DNA of 62,451 nucleotides from Hungateiclostridiaceae bacterium UBA1305 (GTDB taxonomy: Bacteria; Bacillota; Clostridia; Acetivibrionales; DTU013), in the NCBI GenBank assembly GCA_002307275.1, contig DBTX01000040.1, positions 51,889 through 114,339 of the forward strand, read 5' to 3'. Below, in pieces: positions 25,182 through 33,993 of the stretch. The notes beneath the pieces were generated by a model. It did no database searches. It saw only the letters and a list, made by a program, of their open reading frames with translations, and had not been told where the DNA came from. The translations under genes were made by a program, and so were the position numbers. Each line of letters begins with the position of its first letter. The stretch's first letter is position 1.

Positions 25182-26522
25182 TTAATAAGTAATGCCCTGT
25201 GCGAACATGGCTGATGCAACCTTTTCGAAGCCTGCGATATTGGCGCCTGCTACCAGGTTGTTGCCAAAGCCGTATGCTTTTGCGGCTGCACTTGAATTCT
25301 TGAAAATGTTGATCATAATGTCCTTAAGCTTTGCATCAACTTCTTCAAAGGTCCAGGAGTATCTCATACTGTTCTGGCACATTTCAAGACCTGAGGTTGC
25401 AACGCCGCCTGCGTTTGCTGCCTTTGCGGGCCCGAATACGACGCCGGCCTTCAGGAATACTTCAATTGCTTCAGGAGTTGAAGGCATGTTTGCGCCCTCG
25501 CCAACTGCGAAGCAGCCATTGGCAACGAGTTTCTTTGCAGAAGCTTCGTCAATTTCATTCTGAGTTGCACTTGGCAGAGCAATGTCACATTTGATGGACC
25601 AGATGCCGGAGCAGCCTTCAGTATAGGTAGCCTTCGGATGATATTTAATGTACTCGCTGATTCTCTTTCTCTCAACTTCTTTGATCTGCTGAATGGTAGG
25701 CAGCTTGATCCCATCAGGATCATATATGTAGCCGTTGGAATCACTGAGAGCTACAACCTTGCCGCCAAGCTGAAATACTTTTTCGGCGGCATAGATTGCA
25801 ACGTTTCCTGAACCGGAAATAACAACTGTTGCGCCCTTGAAGGACTTGCCCTTTATGGTCTGCATGGCTTCGTCCATAAAATAGCACAGACCATATCCGG
25901 TTGCTTCGGTTCTTGCAAGACTTCCGCCCCAGGTAAGTCCTTTGCCGGTGAGAACGCCTGTGAATTCATTTCTCAATTTCTTATACATTCCGAACATATA
26001 ACCTATTTCACGTCCGCCGGTTCCGATATCGCCAGCCGGTACGTCCGTATCAGGACCGATATGCCTTGCCAGCTCAAACATAAAGCTTTGGCAGAATCTC
26101 ATGACTTCATTGTCTGATTTGCCCTTGGGGTCAAAATCGCTGCCGCCCTTGGCTCCGCCCATTGGGAGTCCTGTGAGGGAGTTCTTCAGAATCTGCTCGA
26201 AACCGAGGAATTTGATGATGCCTGAATAAACGGAAGGATGAAGCCTGATACCACCCTTGTAAGGCCCTATTGCACTGTTGAACTGGAATCTAAAACCTCT
26301 GTTGACCTGAACCTTGCCGCTGTCATCAACCCAGGGTACTCTGAATATGATTTGTCTTTCAGGTTCTACGATTCTGTCGAATATTCCGGCTGCCATCCAC
26401 TCGGGATGTTTTTCAGCAACTGGTTCCAGTGATTCAAGAACTTCTCTGACGGCCTGGTGGAATTCGGGCTCATTTGGATTTCTCTTGATTACCTGTTCCA
26501 TAACGCTAGCTAACAATTTCAT
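25182..26522 (-). CDS. gdhA: Glutamate dehydrogenase, NADP-type hexameric
   Basis: Reversible reductive amination of 2-oxoglutarate to glutamate; 446 residues, normal for the hexameric small-type enzyme. Substrate-site motifs are visible: GPYKGGIRLHPSVYSGIIKF (about 87-106), the catalytic-lysine region GLPMGGAKGGSDFDPKGKSD (about 118-137) and RHIGPDTDVPAGDIGTGGRE. The Rossmann motif VVISGSGNVAIYAAEKV lies near 236-252. The C-terminal part contains GPAKAANAGGVATSGLEM. GGAGGTC precedes the ATG. The coenzyme preference (NADPH) is inferred from overall resemblance and was not tested. It is a single gene with its own terminator. Confidence 0.96.
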   Translation of the reverse strand: MKLLASVMEQVIKRNPNEPEFHQAVREVLESLEPVAEKHPEWMAAGIFDRIVEPERQIIFRVPWVDDSGKVQVNRGFRFQFNSAIGPYKGGIRLHPSVYSGIIKFLGFEQILKNSLTGLPMGGAKGGSDFDPKGKSDNEVMRFCQSFMFELARHIGPDTDVPAGDIGTGGREIGYMFGMYKKLRNEFTGVLTGKGLTWGGSLARTEATGYGLCYFMDEAMQTIKGKSFKGATVVISGSGNVAIYAAEKVFQLGGKVVALSDSNGYIYDPDGIKLPTIQQIKEVERKRISEYIKYHPKATYTEGCSGIWSIKCDIALPSATQNEIDEASAKKLVANGCFAVGEGANMPSTPEAIEVFLKAGVVFGPAKAANAGGVATSGLEMCQNSMRYSWTFEEVDAKLKDIMINIFKNSSAAAKAYGFGNNLVAGANIAGFEKVASAMFAQGITY

Positions 26523-26537
26523 ATTTTGACCTCCAAG

Positions 26538-27030
26538 TATTTTATTATATTTCCTGTAAAGGGAGATTTGAATTTCACTTTACAAGTAGTATTCATAACA
26601 TAGAAAATATACAAGATGCAGGTAGAAATAAAATATCATTCAAATATCGAGGGCTTTTTAAAAAACATGTTTCTGTGTTTTACTTTTGCAATAAACCCCA
26701 AAACACATGCAAATACAGTGACTGCCCTTATAATATAATCCGAAATATGTGATTTTGTCAAGAATGAAATTTGAAGGTAAAGCAATGTAAAAATTGCAAT
26801 ATTTAATGCAAAAAACAAATGTGCAAGTGAAAAATGAAAGATATCTTGAAAATCGCTACATAGTAGTGAGTGTTTGTGCGGAAATTTTATGGAGACAACG
26901 TGGATGCGAAGTCAAAAACTGACATTATTCAGGGTAATAACTTGAAATAATTCATTAAATTATTAAATAAAACAATGTATAATTAATACAGAATTATCTT
27001 TCATATTATCGGAAGAATGGTGTATGACGA
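26538..27030. other. Non-coding gap between gdhA and the receiver gene
   Basis: About 490 bp of very AT-rich DNA. It must hold the divergent promoters. The clearest signal is TATAAT at 26978-26983 directed at the receiver gene, without a good -35. A 60-codon minus-strand frame here looks random. No RNA gene, repeat or other structure was recognised. Confidence 0.5.
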
Positions 27031-27417
27031 ATGAATGATGGCAGCATGTTGAATGTGATAATTGTAGAGGATTCCATTTTTTTTGCTGACATAACCGTCA
27101 GAATTCTTAAAAGAAACGGTTTACAGGTAAACAGCAAGGTGGCAGCAACCAGTGCGGCACTCAGGGCTAATTTATGTGAACCGAACTGGGACATCATTAT
27201 AAGTGACAATGTTATGCCAGGCTTCAGTGCACTTGATGCCCTGGCAGTAAGAAACGACATATGTGAAAAAACGCCTTTTATCATAGTTTCCGAGGATATT
27301 AGTGAAAAGGAATTGAAGGAAGCTTTTAATAAGGGCTGCAGTGCATATCTGCCAAAGGAGAAGATTGCGGAATTGCCGGATCTTATCAGACAGATACTAA
27401 AAGTGACGGTAATTTAA
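27031..27417 (+). CDS. Stand-alone response regulator receiver protein
   Basis: A 128-residue single receiver domain, CheY-like. The acidic pocket is VIIVEDS (about 10-15), the phospho-acceptor Asp is in IIISDNVMPG (about 58), the switch Ser/Thr is at IIVSED and the conserved lysine is in AYLPKEK (about 110). No output domain follows, so it works by protein contact. Both possible ATG starts (27031 and 27046) lack a strong Shine-Dalgarno sequence. An AbrB-like regulator and a large GGDEF/EAL protein follow on the same strand; the partner kinase is not in the window. Confidence 0.9.
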   Translation: MNDGSMLNVIIVEDSIFFADITVRILKRNGLQVNSKVAATSAALRANLCEPNWDIIISDNVMPGFSALDALAVRNDICEKTPFIIVSEDISEKELKEAFNKGCSAYLPKEKIAELPDLIRQILKVTVI

Positions 27418-27468
27418 AACCGATAAAGAACGGCTTCAAGTTTCTGAAACCTGGAAGGGGGTGAATAA

Positions 27469-27708
27469 ATGAAATCTACAGGTATAGTTAGAAAAGTAGA
27501 TGAACTGGGAAGAGTTGTATTACCGATCGAACTAAGACGCACACTTGATATTGCTGAAAAAGATGCTCTTGAAATTTTTACAGAGGGTGCTAGTGTAATT
27601 CTTAAAAAATATGAACCGGCCTGCCTTTTCTGCGGAGATGCAAAGGATGTCATAAACTACAAGGGTAAAAATATCTGCTCCAGCTGTATGAAAGAATTAA
27701 AAGTCTGA
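27469..27708 (+). CDS. AbrB-family regulator with C-terminal cysteine pairs
   Basis: A 79-residue DNA-binding protein. The N-terminal 50 residues form the swapped-hairpin AbrB/SpoVT domain (TGIVRKVDELGRVVLPIELR, then RTLDIAEKDALEIF). The last 30 residues carry CLFCGDAKDVINYKGKNICS with CSSC following, i.e. two CxxC pairs, which probably bind zinc. This compact form is common in clostridia as a transition-state-type regulator. GGAAGGGGG precedes the ATG. It lies 51 bp after the receiver gene and is followed by a terminator. Confidence 0.93.
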   Translation: MKSTGIVRKVDELGRVVLPIELRRTLDIAEKDALEIFTEGASVILKKYEPACLFCGDAKDVINYKGKNICSSCMKELKV

Positions 27709-27758
27709 TTAACTCTTTATCAGTAAAAGCCGAAATAGAAGTTAGTGAATTAAGGCAG

Positions 27759-27796
27759 TCTGCAATCGCCTTCGCGGTTGCAGAATGTTTCTTTGT
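27759..27796 (+). terminator. Terminator after the AbrB-like gene
   Basis: TCTGCAATCGC (27759-27769) pairs with GCGGTTGCAGA (27774-27784, one G-T pair) around a four-base loop, followed by a T-rich stretch. Confidence 0.8.
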
Positions 27797-27836
27797 TTTT
27801 TGTTTTGCGCCGGATCATTCTAAATAAGGGGTGGTT

Positions 27837-30800
27837 TTGCTGAAGTTTCACAAAAGTCAAAAAGCAGGTTCCATATTAACATATTCCATACAAACTGCAG
27901 TCATTGCATTGCTTGTCGGATTTATCGTGTATTACGCTGTATCAAAAATTCTTATATACAACGTTGAGGAGTCTCTTGTGCTTTTCGCCGAACAGGGTGC
28001 AAAAAATATAGATATTTTTTTAGATGGGCGTTTATCGGAACTCAAATCCATTTCTTCGAACAGCATTATTAAAAACACCCAATTACCTATGGAACGACGT
28101 ATGAGTGAAGTGAAAAAGCAATTGGAACTGGATAGCTACAAACGGTTGAGCATCGTAGATATGCTCGGAAATTCCGAGACTACGGAAGGTGGAAAATTAA
28201 ATGTAAGCGACAGGGATTATTTTAAAAAAGCGATTAAGGGGATATCGAACATATCAGATCCAATTGTAAGCCGTGTCGATGGTACGGTAGTCATCATATT
28301 TGCGGTTCCCATTGTTGAAAATGGCAAGATTTCAGGGGCATTATATGCGACATACAATGCAGACGTCCTTAGCCAGATGACAGATAAAATCAAGCTTAAC
28401 AGCAAAGGAAGCACATTTATCCTTGATAGTGAAGGCAATACGATTGCTCATGAAGACAGGAGTCGTATATATAATAATGAAAATGATTTTAAAAAGGTTC
28501 TGGCAAATCACAAGTTGGATAAGCTTGTTGCGCTTGAGAAAAAAATGATCGCGGGACAAAAAGGTTCCGGTGATTATGAATATAACGGGATCAACAAATA
28601 CATGGGGTTCTGTCCGATCGGTCAAACAGGATGGTCTATAGCCGTTACATCACCGAAGAGCGACATTTTGGGATTGTTGAATATTGTATTTCTGATATTG
28701 ATCCTATCGGTATTGTGTGTCACGTTTATTATGGCAATGCTATATTCAAGATCCAGAATATTAAAGATCGATTTATCCAGACAGCAGGTAAACTCGACCA
28801 GAGTTGCCGATGTTACCAATCTTATTGTCCTCACGATCGACCTTGATGGTACAATCATTACAAAAAACAAGTATGCCGAGAGGTTTTTTGACTATTTTAA
28901 CCGAATTGGGAATGATAATATACAGAATATATTTGAACTGCTTACCTTAAATGAAAGTGAGAAACTCAGGGATCTCATGGTAAGCGCACATCTGCAAAAC
29001 AGCAGCGCCAGTTTTGAATTGACACTGAAGAGGGCGGGGTGCGAGGCCTTCCATTTATACTGCAGTATGATGAGGGACAAAGAATCCGGGAATGCTTTTA
29101 ATACTTTGGAAATTATGGGAGTGGATATAACTGACAGAGTTGAAAGTCAAAATAGACTTCAAGACAGCTTTGATGAGCTTACCGCAGTTTATGATGAACT
29201 GGCAGAGAAGGAAGAAGGTCTCCGGAATAATTATGATGAACTAACTTCTGTGCAGGACAAGCTTAAAATGAGTGAAAACAGGTATCATCTGGTTATTGAA
29301 GGGTCCAATGATGCCATATGGGATTGGGATTCCGTAAATGATGAAATGTTCTTCTCAGAGAAATTCTTCGAAATGACAGGGTACAATCTTTTTGAAATAG
29401 GTTCAGGTTGGGAAGGGTTTAAAAACCTTATCCATTCTGAAGATATCGGGCTGGTAGAAAAAGAAACCCAGTCATATATCACAGGTGTAAAACCGACAAT
29501 GCGTTTTGAAGTAAGATTGAAGCATAAAAATGGGGACTACAGATGGCTTCTTGTAAAAGGTAAGGCGGTTTTGAATAATGCAGGCAAAGTCGTTCGAGCG
29601 GCTGGTTCCTTCACGGATATCAATGAACGCAGAAAACATGAGCAAAGGATACGACAGTTGGCTTATACCGATTCACTCACAGGATTGCCGAATCGTGTCG
29701 CGTTTTATAATGAGATAGGGAAAGCTTTTTTAGAAATCGGCGATCACAATAAATGTGCACTTATTTATATGGATCTTGATAATTTCAAGTATGTGAACGA
29801 TTCCTTCAGTCACTATATGGGAGATCTGTTGCTTGTCGAAATAGGAAAGAGACTTACGGAAACTATGACGGATAATGAGTTTATTGCAAGACTTGAAGGA
29901 GACGAATTTGTTGTATTCATAAGACAGTTCGGAACTTCCGTGGAGCTTAATGAAAAGATACGGTCTGCGATGAGCTCATTTGATGCCCCATACAATGTAT
30001 CCGGAAACAGTTTCAATATAACAGTAAGCTGTGGAATCAGCACCTTCCCCGAGCATTCCTCCAACATTTCCGATTTGATAAAGAACTCTGATATGGCAAT
30101 GTATCAGGCTAAGAAGGAAGGCAAAAACAAGCATATCCTATTTGAAAAATCGATGAATGATGAATTCCTGCAGCGCATCAGCATGGAAAACGGTTTGCGT
30201 ACTGCTATCCAAAATGACGAATTCATACTGCACTATCAGCCGCAGTATGATTTGAATACCGGCAGAATAACCGGCTTTGAAGCGTTGATCAGATGGATGA
30301 GTCCGCAGCATGGTATGATTGCTCCACTAAAATTCATCAGTGTGGCGGAAGAAACAGGCCTGATTGTTCCTATCGGCCGCTGGGTTATGTTAACTGCTTG
30401 CAGTTTCATTCAAAAACTGAATGAAACTGTCCAGAACAAACTTGGAATAGCCGTGAATGTTTCGATTACACAATTACTTCAGGCTGACTTTGTCCAGATG
30501 GTCCGTGAAGTGTTGTCTGAAACTGGTCTGGAACCATCGCTTCTGGAACTTGAATTAACCGAATCCAGGCTTATGGAAGCAGTGGAGCTCAATTTGCAGA
30601 AGCTCACTGAACTAAAGGAATCAGGCATCAGGATATCCATTGATGATTTCGGCAGGGGCTTCTCCTCTCTGAGTTATCTTAAACAGCTGCCGATAAATTC
30701 TTTGAAAATTGATAAAAGCTTTGTTGATGATATTCAAAATGAAGATAACAATATGATAGAAACCATTATTCATATAGGACATCAGAGAGGGCTTACCGTG

Positions 30801-30926
30801 ATTGCGGAAGGTGTTGAAAGAAAGGAACAGATGGAATTCCTTACTTCATGCAATTGTGACAAGGTACAGGGATTCTATTATTCCATGCCTGTACCGGAAA
30901 ACGATGTCGGCAGACTGCTGAAATAA
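27837..30926 (+). CDS. Cache-PAS-GGDEF-EAL membrane sensor, cyclic-di-GMP enzyme
   Basis: A 1029-residue signalling protein. Order: membrane segment (about 12-36, LTYSIQTAVIALLVGFIVYY), extracellular Cache sensor (about 37-270, with DRDYFKKAIKGISNISDPIV), second membrane segment (about 275-300), PAS-like domain (about 320-430), short coiled coil, second PAS with PAC (about 480-605), GGDEF (about 610-770) and EAL (about 780-1025). The EAL domain keeps its signature (GFEALIRW, LELTESRLM, DDFGRGFSSL, AEGVE), so phosphodiesterase activity is likely. The cyclase motif reads LEGDEF instead of GGDEF and has no visible RxxD inhibitory site; it may be regulatory. The start is TTG at 27837 or GTG at 27831; AAGGGG stands directly before. 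Confidence 0.92.
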   Translation: MLKFHKSQKAGSILTYSIQTAVIALLVGFIVYYAVSKILIYNVEESLVLFAEQGAKNIDIFLDGRLSELKSISSNSIIKNTQLPMERRMSEVKKQLELDSYKRLSIVDMLGNSETTEGGKLNVSDRDYFKKAIKGISNISDPIVSRVDGTVVIIFAVPIVENGKISGALYATYNADVLSQMTDKIKLNSKGSTFILDSEGNTIAHEDRSRIYNNENDFKKVLANHKLDKLVALEKKMIAGQKGSGDYEYNGINKYMGFCPIGQTGWSIAVTSPKSDILGLLNIVFLILILSVLCVTFIMAMLYSRSRILKIDLSRQQVNSTRVADVTNLIVLTIDLDGTIITKNKYAERFFDYFNRIGNDNIQNIFELLTLNESEKLRDLMVSAHLQNSSASFELTLKRAGCEAFHLYCSMMRDKESGNAFNTLEIMGVDITDRVESQNRLQDSFDELTAVYDELAEKEEGLRNNYDELTSVQDKLKMSENRYHLVIEGSNDAIWDWDSVNDEMFFSEKFFEMTGYNLFEIGSGWEGFKNLIHSEDIGLVEKETQSYITGVKPTMRFEVRLKHKNGDYRWLLVKGKAVLNNAGKVVRAAGSFTDINERRKHEQRIRQLAYTDSLTGLPNRVAFYNEIGKAFLEIGDHNKCALIYMDLDNFKYVNDSFSHYMGDLLLVEIGKRLTETMTDNEFIARLEGDEFVVFIRQFGTSVELNEKIRSAMSSFDAPYNVSGNSFNITVSCGISTFPEHSSNISDLIKNSDMAMYQAKKEGKNKHILFEKSMNDEFLQRISMENGLRTAIQNDEFILHYQPQYDLNTGRITGFEALIRWMSPQHGMIAPLKFISVAEETGLIVPIGRWVMLTACSFIQKLNETVQNKLGIAVNVSITQLLQADFVQMVREVLSETGLEPSLLELELTESRLMEAVELNLQKLTELKESGIRISIDDFGRGFSSLSYLKQLPINSLKIDKSFVDDIQNEDNNMIETIIHIGHQRGLTVIAEGVERKEQMEFLTSCNCDKVQGFYYSMPVPENDVGRLLK

Positions 30927-31127
30927 GTTTCTAAACAAAAGTATAACAAAAAACGATGTAAATAATTGCATAAAATGAAGCGGATATTTTGCGAAAGACA
31001 TAAAGAATTCGAGCAAACCGGCGGTATTAACATTAAACAAGAAATAAAGCTTTTAAACAATAAAATATTTGCATAAAACAGTTGCAGATGGACAAAATCA
31101 GTAGTATCATGATTATATAAATTTATA

Positions 31128-31335
31128 ACTTATGTTAGGTGAGGCTCCTATACAGATAAACGCTACTGCCCGGAAATGTCGAAAGACGCCAATGGGTCAA
31201 CAGGTATTACCGGATTAAGGTTTTACTTAATGTAGCTGGGGAAAGAATACTCTACGCTGTATAGTGCCAAAGCTCAACGAAGGTAAGTGCTGAAGTATTC
31301 TTGGAGCATGTCATTCGTTGACGGCTCCTTTTGTT
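31128..31335 (+). promoter_or_regulatory. M-box (ykoK leader) magnesium riboswitch with terminator platform
   Basis: The conserved aptamer core is directly readable: GTTAGGTGAGGCTCCTATAC (from 31134), CTACTGCCC, then GAAATGTCGAAAGACGCCAA and TGGGTCAACAGG, then ATGTAGCTGG, and the closing AGTGCCAAAGCTCAACGAAG (to about 31281). ACTTA near 31128 can pair with TAAGT near 31284 to close the outer stem. A possible terminator follows: GGAGC (31303-31307) with GCTCC (31324-31328) and TTTTGTTT. AAGAATACT (31243-31251) can pair perfectly with AGTATTCTT (31294-31302) as the alternative structure. High Mg2+ would favour termination. It precedes two magnesium-related genes. Confidence 0.93.
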
Positions 31336-31368
31336 TGTGAACCTGAGATTTTTTGCGGAGGTGATTTT

Positions 31369-32619
31369 GTGAATAGTATTTCAACGTTTTACCTCAGCCG
31401 TGTACTTGGAAGCAGGGTTATCTGTACAGGACAGGGCAATATAGGCAGAATACGCGATTTTATTGTAGACATGAACAGCGTTCGGCCAATGGTTGTAGCA
31501 GCGGTGGTGAAGAACAGTCAGGGAATAAGGACGCTTGATTTTACGAAGATGCAGATCGTCAAGGCAGATGGACAGTATATGATCACTTGCAGCGAAGCGG
31601 TGGATATAGGTGAACTTTCCGACAATATGCAGCTACTGGCAAAAAACGTCATGGATAGGCAGCTTGTCGACATAGACGGCAGGAAAGTGGTCCGGGTGAA
31701 TGACATCAGGCTTGCAGCTCTTTCGAACGGGGTTTATGTGGTTGCAGTTGATGTAGGTATGGAAGGTCTTTTAAGGAGGCTTGGAGTTGCGAAGCCTTTG
31801 AAAAGCCTGCTGAAGCCATTTGGCTGGAGTATACCGGGTAACCTTATCTTATGGGACGAGGTTGCTGCGGTTGGATCCTCACATACAGGTATCAAGCTTG
31901 CGAAAGAACATTCCAAGTTGCTCACGATGCATCCTTCAGATCTAGCCGACATTATCGAGGACCTTGACCACAATGCACAGCTTGCAATATTCTCCTCTCT
32001 CAACGAGGAGCAGGCAGCAGATGTATTGGAAGAAATGGAGACGGATGCCCAGATAAGCATCATTGAGAGTATTTCAACCGAAAGAGCTGCGAATGTGCTG
32101 GAACTTATGCCTGCTGACGAGGCAGCGGACCTTCTGGACGAAATGCAGGAGGACAAGGCAGAAGAGCTGCTCAACGAGATGGAAAGCGTCACTTCCGACG
32201 AAATCAGGGAACTGATGGAATATCCGGATAATGAAGTGGGCAGTATCATGTCAACTGAATTCATTTCCTTCAATGAGAACCTGACTGTCGGTCAGACGCT
32301 TGATGAGCTGCGGGCATTGAAGCCGGAATCCGAGACCATTTATTATCTGTATGTGCTTGATGATGAGGAAAAGCTTGTTGCGACTGTTTCCCTCAGAGAC
32401 ATTGTCATTTCCGAGCCTTCAATCATGTTGAAGGAAATAATGAATTTAAAGGTCATATTCGCTTATGACCATGATAAAATCAATACCCTTGCAGAAATAA
32501 TAACGAAATATAGTCTTCTTGCCATACCGGTCGTGGATGAACATTCGGTTATGCAGGGCATGGTGATCATCGACGATGTTGTTGATACACTCTTGAAGTC
32601 AAGGAGAAGAAGGCTGTAA
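31369..32619 (+). CDS. PRC-barrel/MgtE_N/CBS protein without a channel domain
   Basis: A 416-residue soluble protein. Residues about 4-140 contain two PRC-barrel-like units (LSRVLGSRVICTGQGNIGRI and VMDRQLVDIDGRKVVRVNDI). Residues about 183-275 form an MgtE N-domain (TMHPSDLADIIEDLDHNAQL, with acidic helices through LLDEMQEDKAEELLNEM). A CBS pair follows at about 285-410 (EVGSIMSTEFISF; LLAIPVVDEHSVMQGMVIID). In MgtE these N and CBS domains sense cytosolic Mg2+ and gate the channel, but the five-helix channel domain is absent and no membrane segment is visible. The GTG at 31369 has GCGGAGGTGAT upstream; the open frame from 31318 overlaps the riboswitch terminator. The transporter gene follows 13 bp downstream. 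Confidence 0.92.
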   Translation: MNSISTFYLSRVLGSRVICTGQGNIGRIRDFIVDMNSVRPMVVAAVVKNSQGIRTLDFTKMQIVKADGQYMITCSEAVDIGELSDNMQLLAKNVMDRQLVDIDGRKVVRVNDIRLAALSNGVYVVAVDVGMEGLLRRLGVAKPLKSLLKPFGWSIPGNLILWDEVAAVGSSHTGIKLAKEHSKLLTMHPSDLADIIEDLDHNAQLAIFSSLNEEQAADVLEEMETDAQISIIESISTERAANVLELMPADEAADLLDEMQEDKAEELLNEMESVTSDEIRELMEYPDNEVGSIMSTEFISFNENLTVGQTLDELRALKPESETIYYLYVLDDEEKLVATVSLRDIVISEPSIMLKEIMNLKVIFAYDHDKINTLAEIITKYSLLAIPVVDEHSVMQGMVIIDDVVDTLLKSRRRRL

Positions 32620-32632
32620 AGGCGGTGGCAGC

Positions 32633-33883
32633 ATGACGGCAAGAATTAAAAAAAGCGGACTTTGGACGAAAATACTGATATTTATGGCAATTCTCGGGCC
32701 TGGCATCATCACTGGAAGCGTGGACAATGACGCAGGCGGTATAACTACCTATTCGGTTGCGGGTGCGACCTTTGGATATAATCTGATCTGGACTTTGGTG
32801 CCGGCGTTTCTGGTCTTATTCATCGTGCAGGAAATGAATGCCCGTATGGGTATTGTGACAGGTAAGGGACTTGCGGATCTGATCAGAGAGAACGCAGGGG
32901 TCAAAACGACTTTCTTTATCTTCATAGGGATGCTGATTACCGATATCGGAAACACTACAACGGAATTTGCAGGAGTTGCGGGCAGCATGCAGATATTCGG
33001 TGTCAGTAAATATATCTCCGTACCATTAGTGGCATTTGCAGTCTGGATCCTTGTAGTCAAGGGAACCTATAAATTTGCTGAAAGAATTTTTCTGGTGTTT
33101 AGTGTAGCGCTGCTTTCGTATATCATTTCAGCCATTATGGGACATCCTGATTGGGGAGAAATCGGTACGGCCATACTGCGCCCGGAAATGAATTTCAACT
33201 TTGCGACCATTTCAACGATTGTAGGATTGGTTGGTACGACAATAGCGCCATGGATGCTGTTTTACATGCAGTCTGCAGTAATAGAAAAGAAGCTCAGACC
33301 AGAGGACTATAAATATACAATCATTGATGTTTTTGTCGGTTGTATTGCGACTGTCGTCGTTGCATTCTTCATCATCGTATCGTGTGCATCGACGCTGCAT
33401 GTGAATGGACAGGTCACTGAAATTACAGACGCAAGTGTGGCTGCGCTGGCATTAAAGCCTTTCGCAGGAGCTCTTGCCTCAGAGGTATTCGCGTTCGGAC
33501 TATTTATAGCATCCATATTTTCTGCTACCATACTGCCGGTCGCAGCTTCATTTTATGTCTGTGAAGCATTCGGCTTCGAAGCTGGCATCGACAGGACGTG
33601 GGACGAAGCTCCGCAGTTTTATTGGCTGTATACGATTATCATTGCCATCGGTGCAGGTATCATACTGCTGCCGGGTACGCCGCTCATCAGGATATCTCTG
33701 TGGTCTCAGCGCCTGAATGGAATAATGCTGCCGGTAGTATTGATCTGCATGATGTTGATTGTCAACGACAAGGGAATCATGGGTGACCGTACCAATAAAA
33801 AGTCGATAAATGTGGTGGGTTGGATAACAATAGCAGTTCTTATAGGCCTGTCGATGACAATGGTCATTACTTCGTTGTTTTAG
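32633..33883 (+). CDS. Nramp-related magnesium transporter (NRMT-type)
   Basis: A 416-residue, roughly 11-helix membrane protein of the Nramp (SLC11) fold. The first unwound helix reads GPGIITGSVDNDAGGITTYS, where classical Nramps have DPGN. The helix-6 site reads TTIAPWMLFYMQ, where classical Nramps have AxxMPHN; the transition-metal-binding methionine is thus replaced by alanine and the histidine by tryptophan. Such changes mark the clostridial Nramp-related transporters known to carry Mg2+ and to lie under M-box control. The upstream M-box and MgtE-type sensor agree with this. The ATG follows AAAGGCGGTGG. Mg2+ as substrate is inferred, not shown. Confidence 0.9.
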   Translation: MTARIKKSGLWTKILIFMAILGPGIITGSVDNDAGGITTYSVAGATFGYNLIWTLVPAFLVLFIVQEMNARMGIVTGKGLADLIRENAGVKTTFFIFIGMLITDIGNTTTEFAGVAGSMQIFGVSKYISVPLVAFAVWILVVKGTYKFAERIFLVFSVALLSYIISAIMGHPDWGEIGTAILRPEMNFNFATISTIVGLVGTTIAPWMLFYMQSAVIEKKLRPEDYKYTIIDVFVGCIATVVVAFFIIVSCASTLHVNGQVTEITDASVAALALKPFAGALASEVFAFGLFIASIFSATILPVAASFYVCEAFGFEAGIDRTWDEAPQFYWLYTIIIAIGAGIILLPGTPLIRISLWSQRLNGIMLPVVLICMMLIVNDKGIMGDRTNKKSINVVGWITIAVLIGLSMTMVITSLF

Positions 33884-33993
33884 TTCAGTCCGGACTCAGC
33901 AGGACTGCTTCCGGAAATATAAGAGCGTTTATGGAGGACTGGCCTGTCAATGTGGTGAATTGAAATCCACAGCCTTATAACCGTAAAACAGGG

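Noticed and set aside
26636..26818. A 60-codon minus-strand frame in the gap between gdhA and the receiver gene.
   Set aside because: It lies in very AT-rich DNA, has no good ribosome site and no recognisable features; chance is sufficient.
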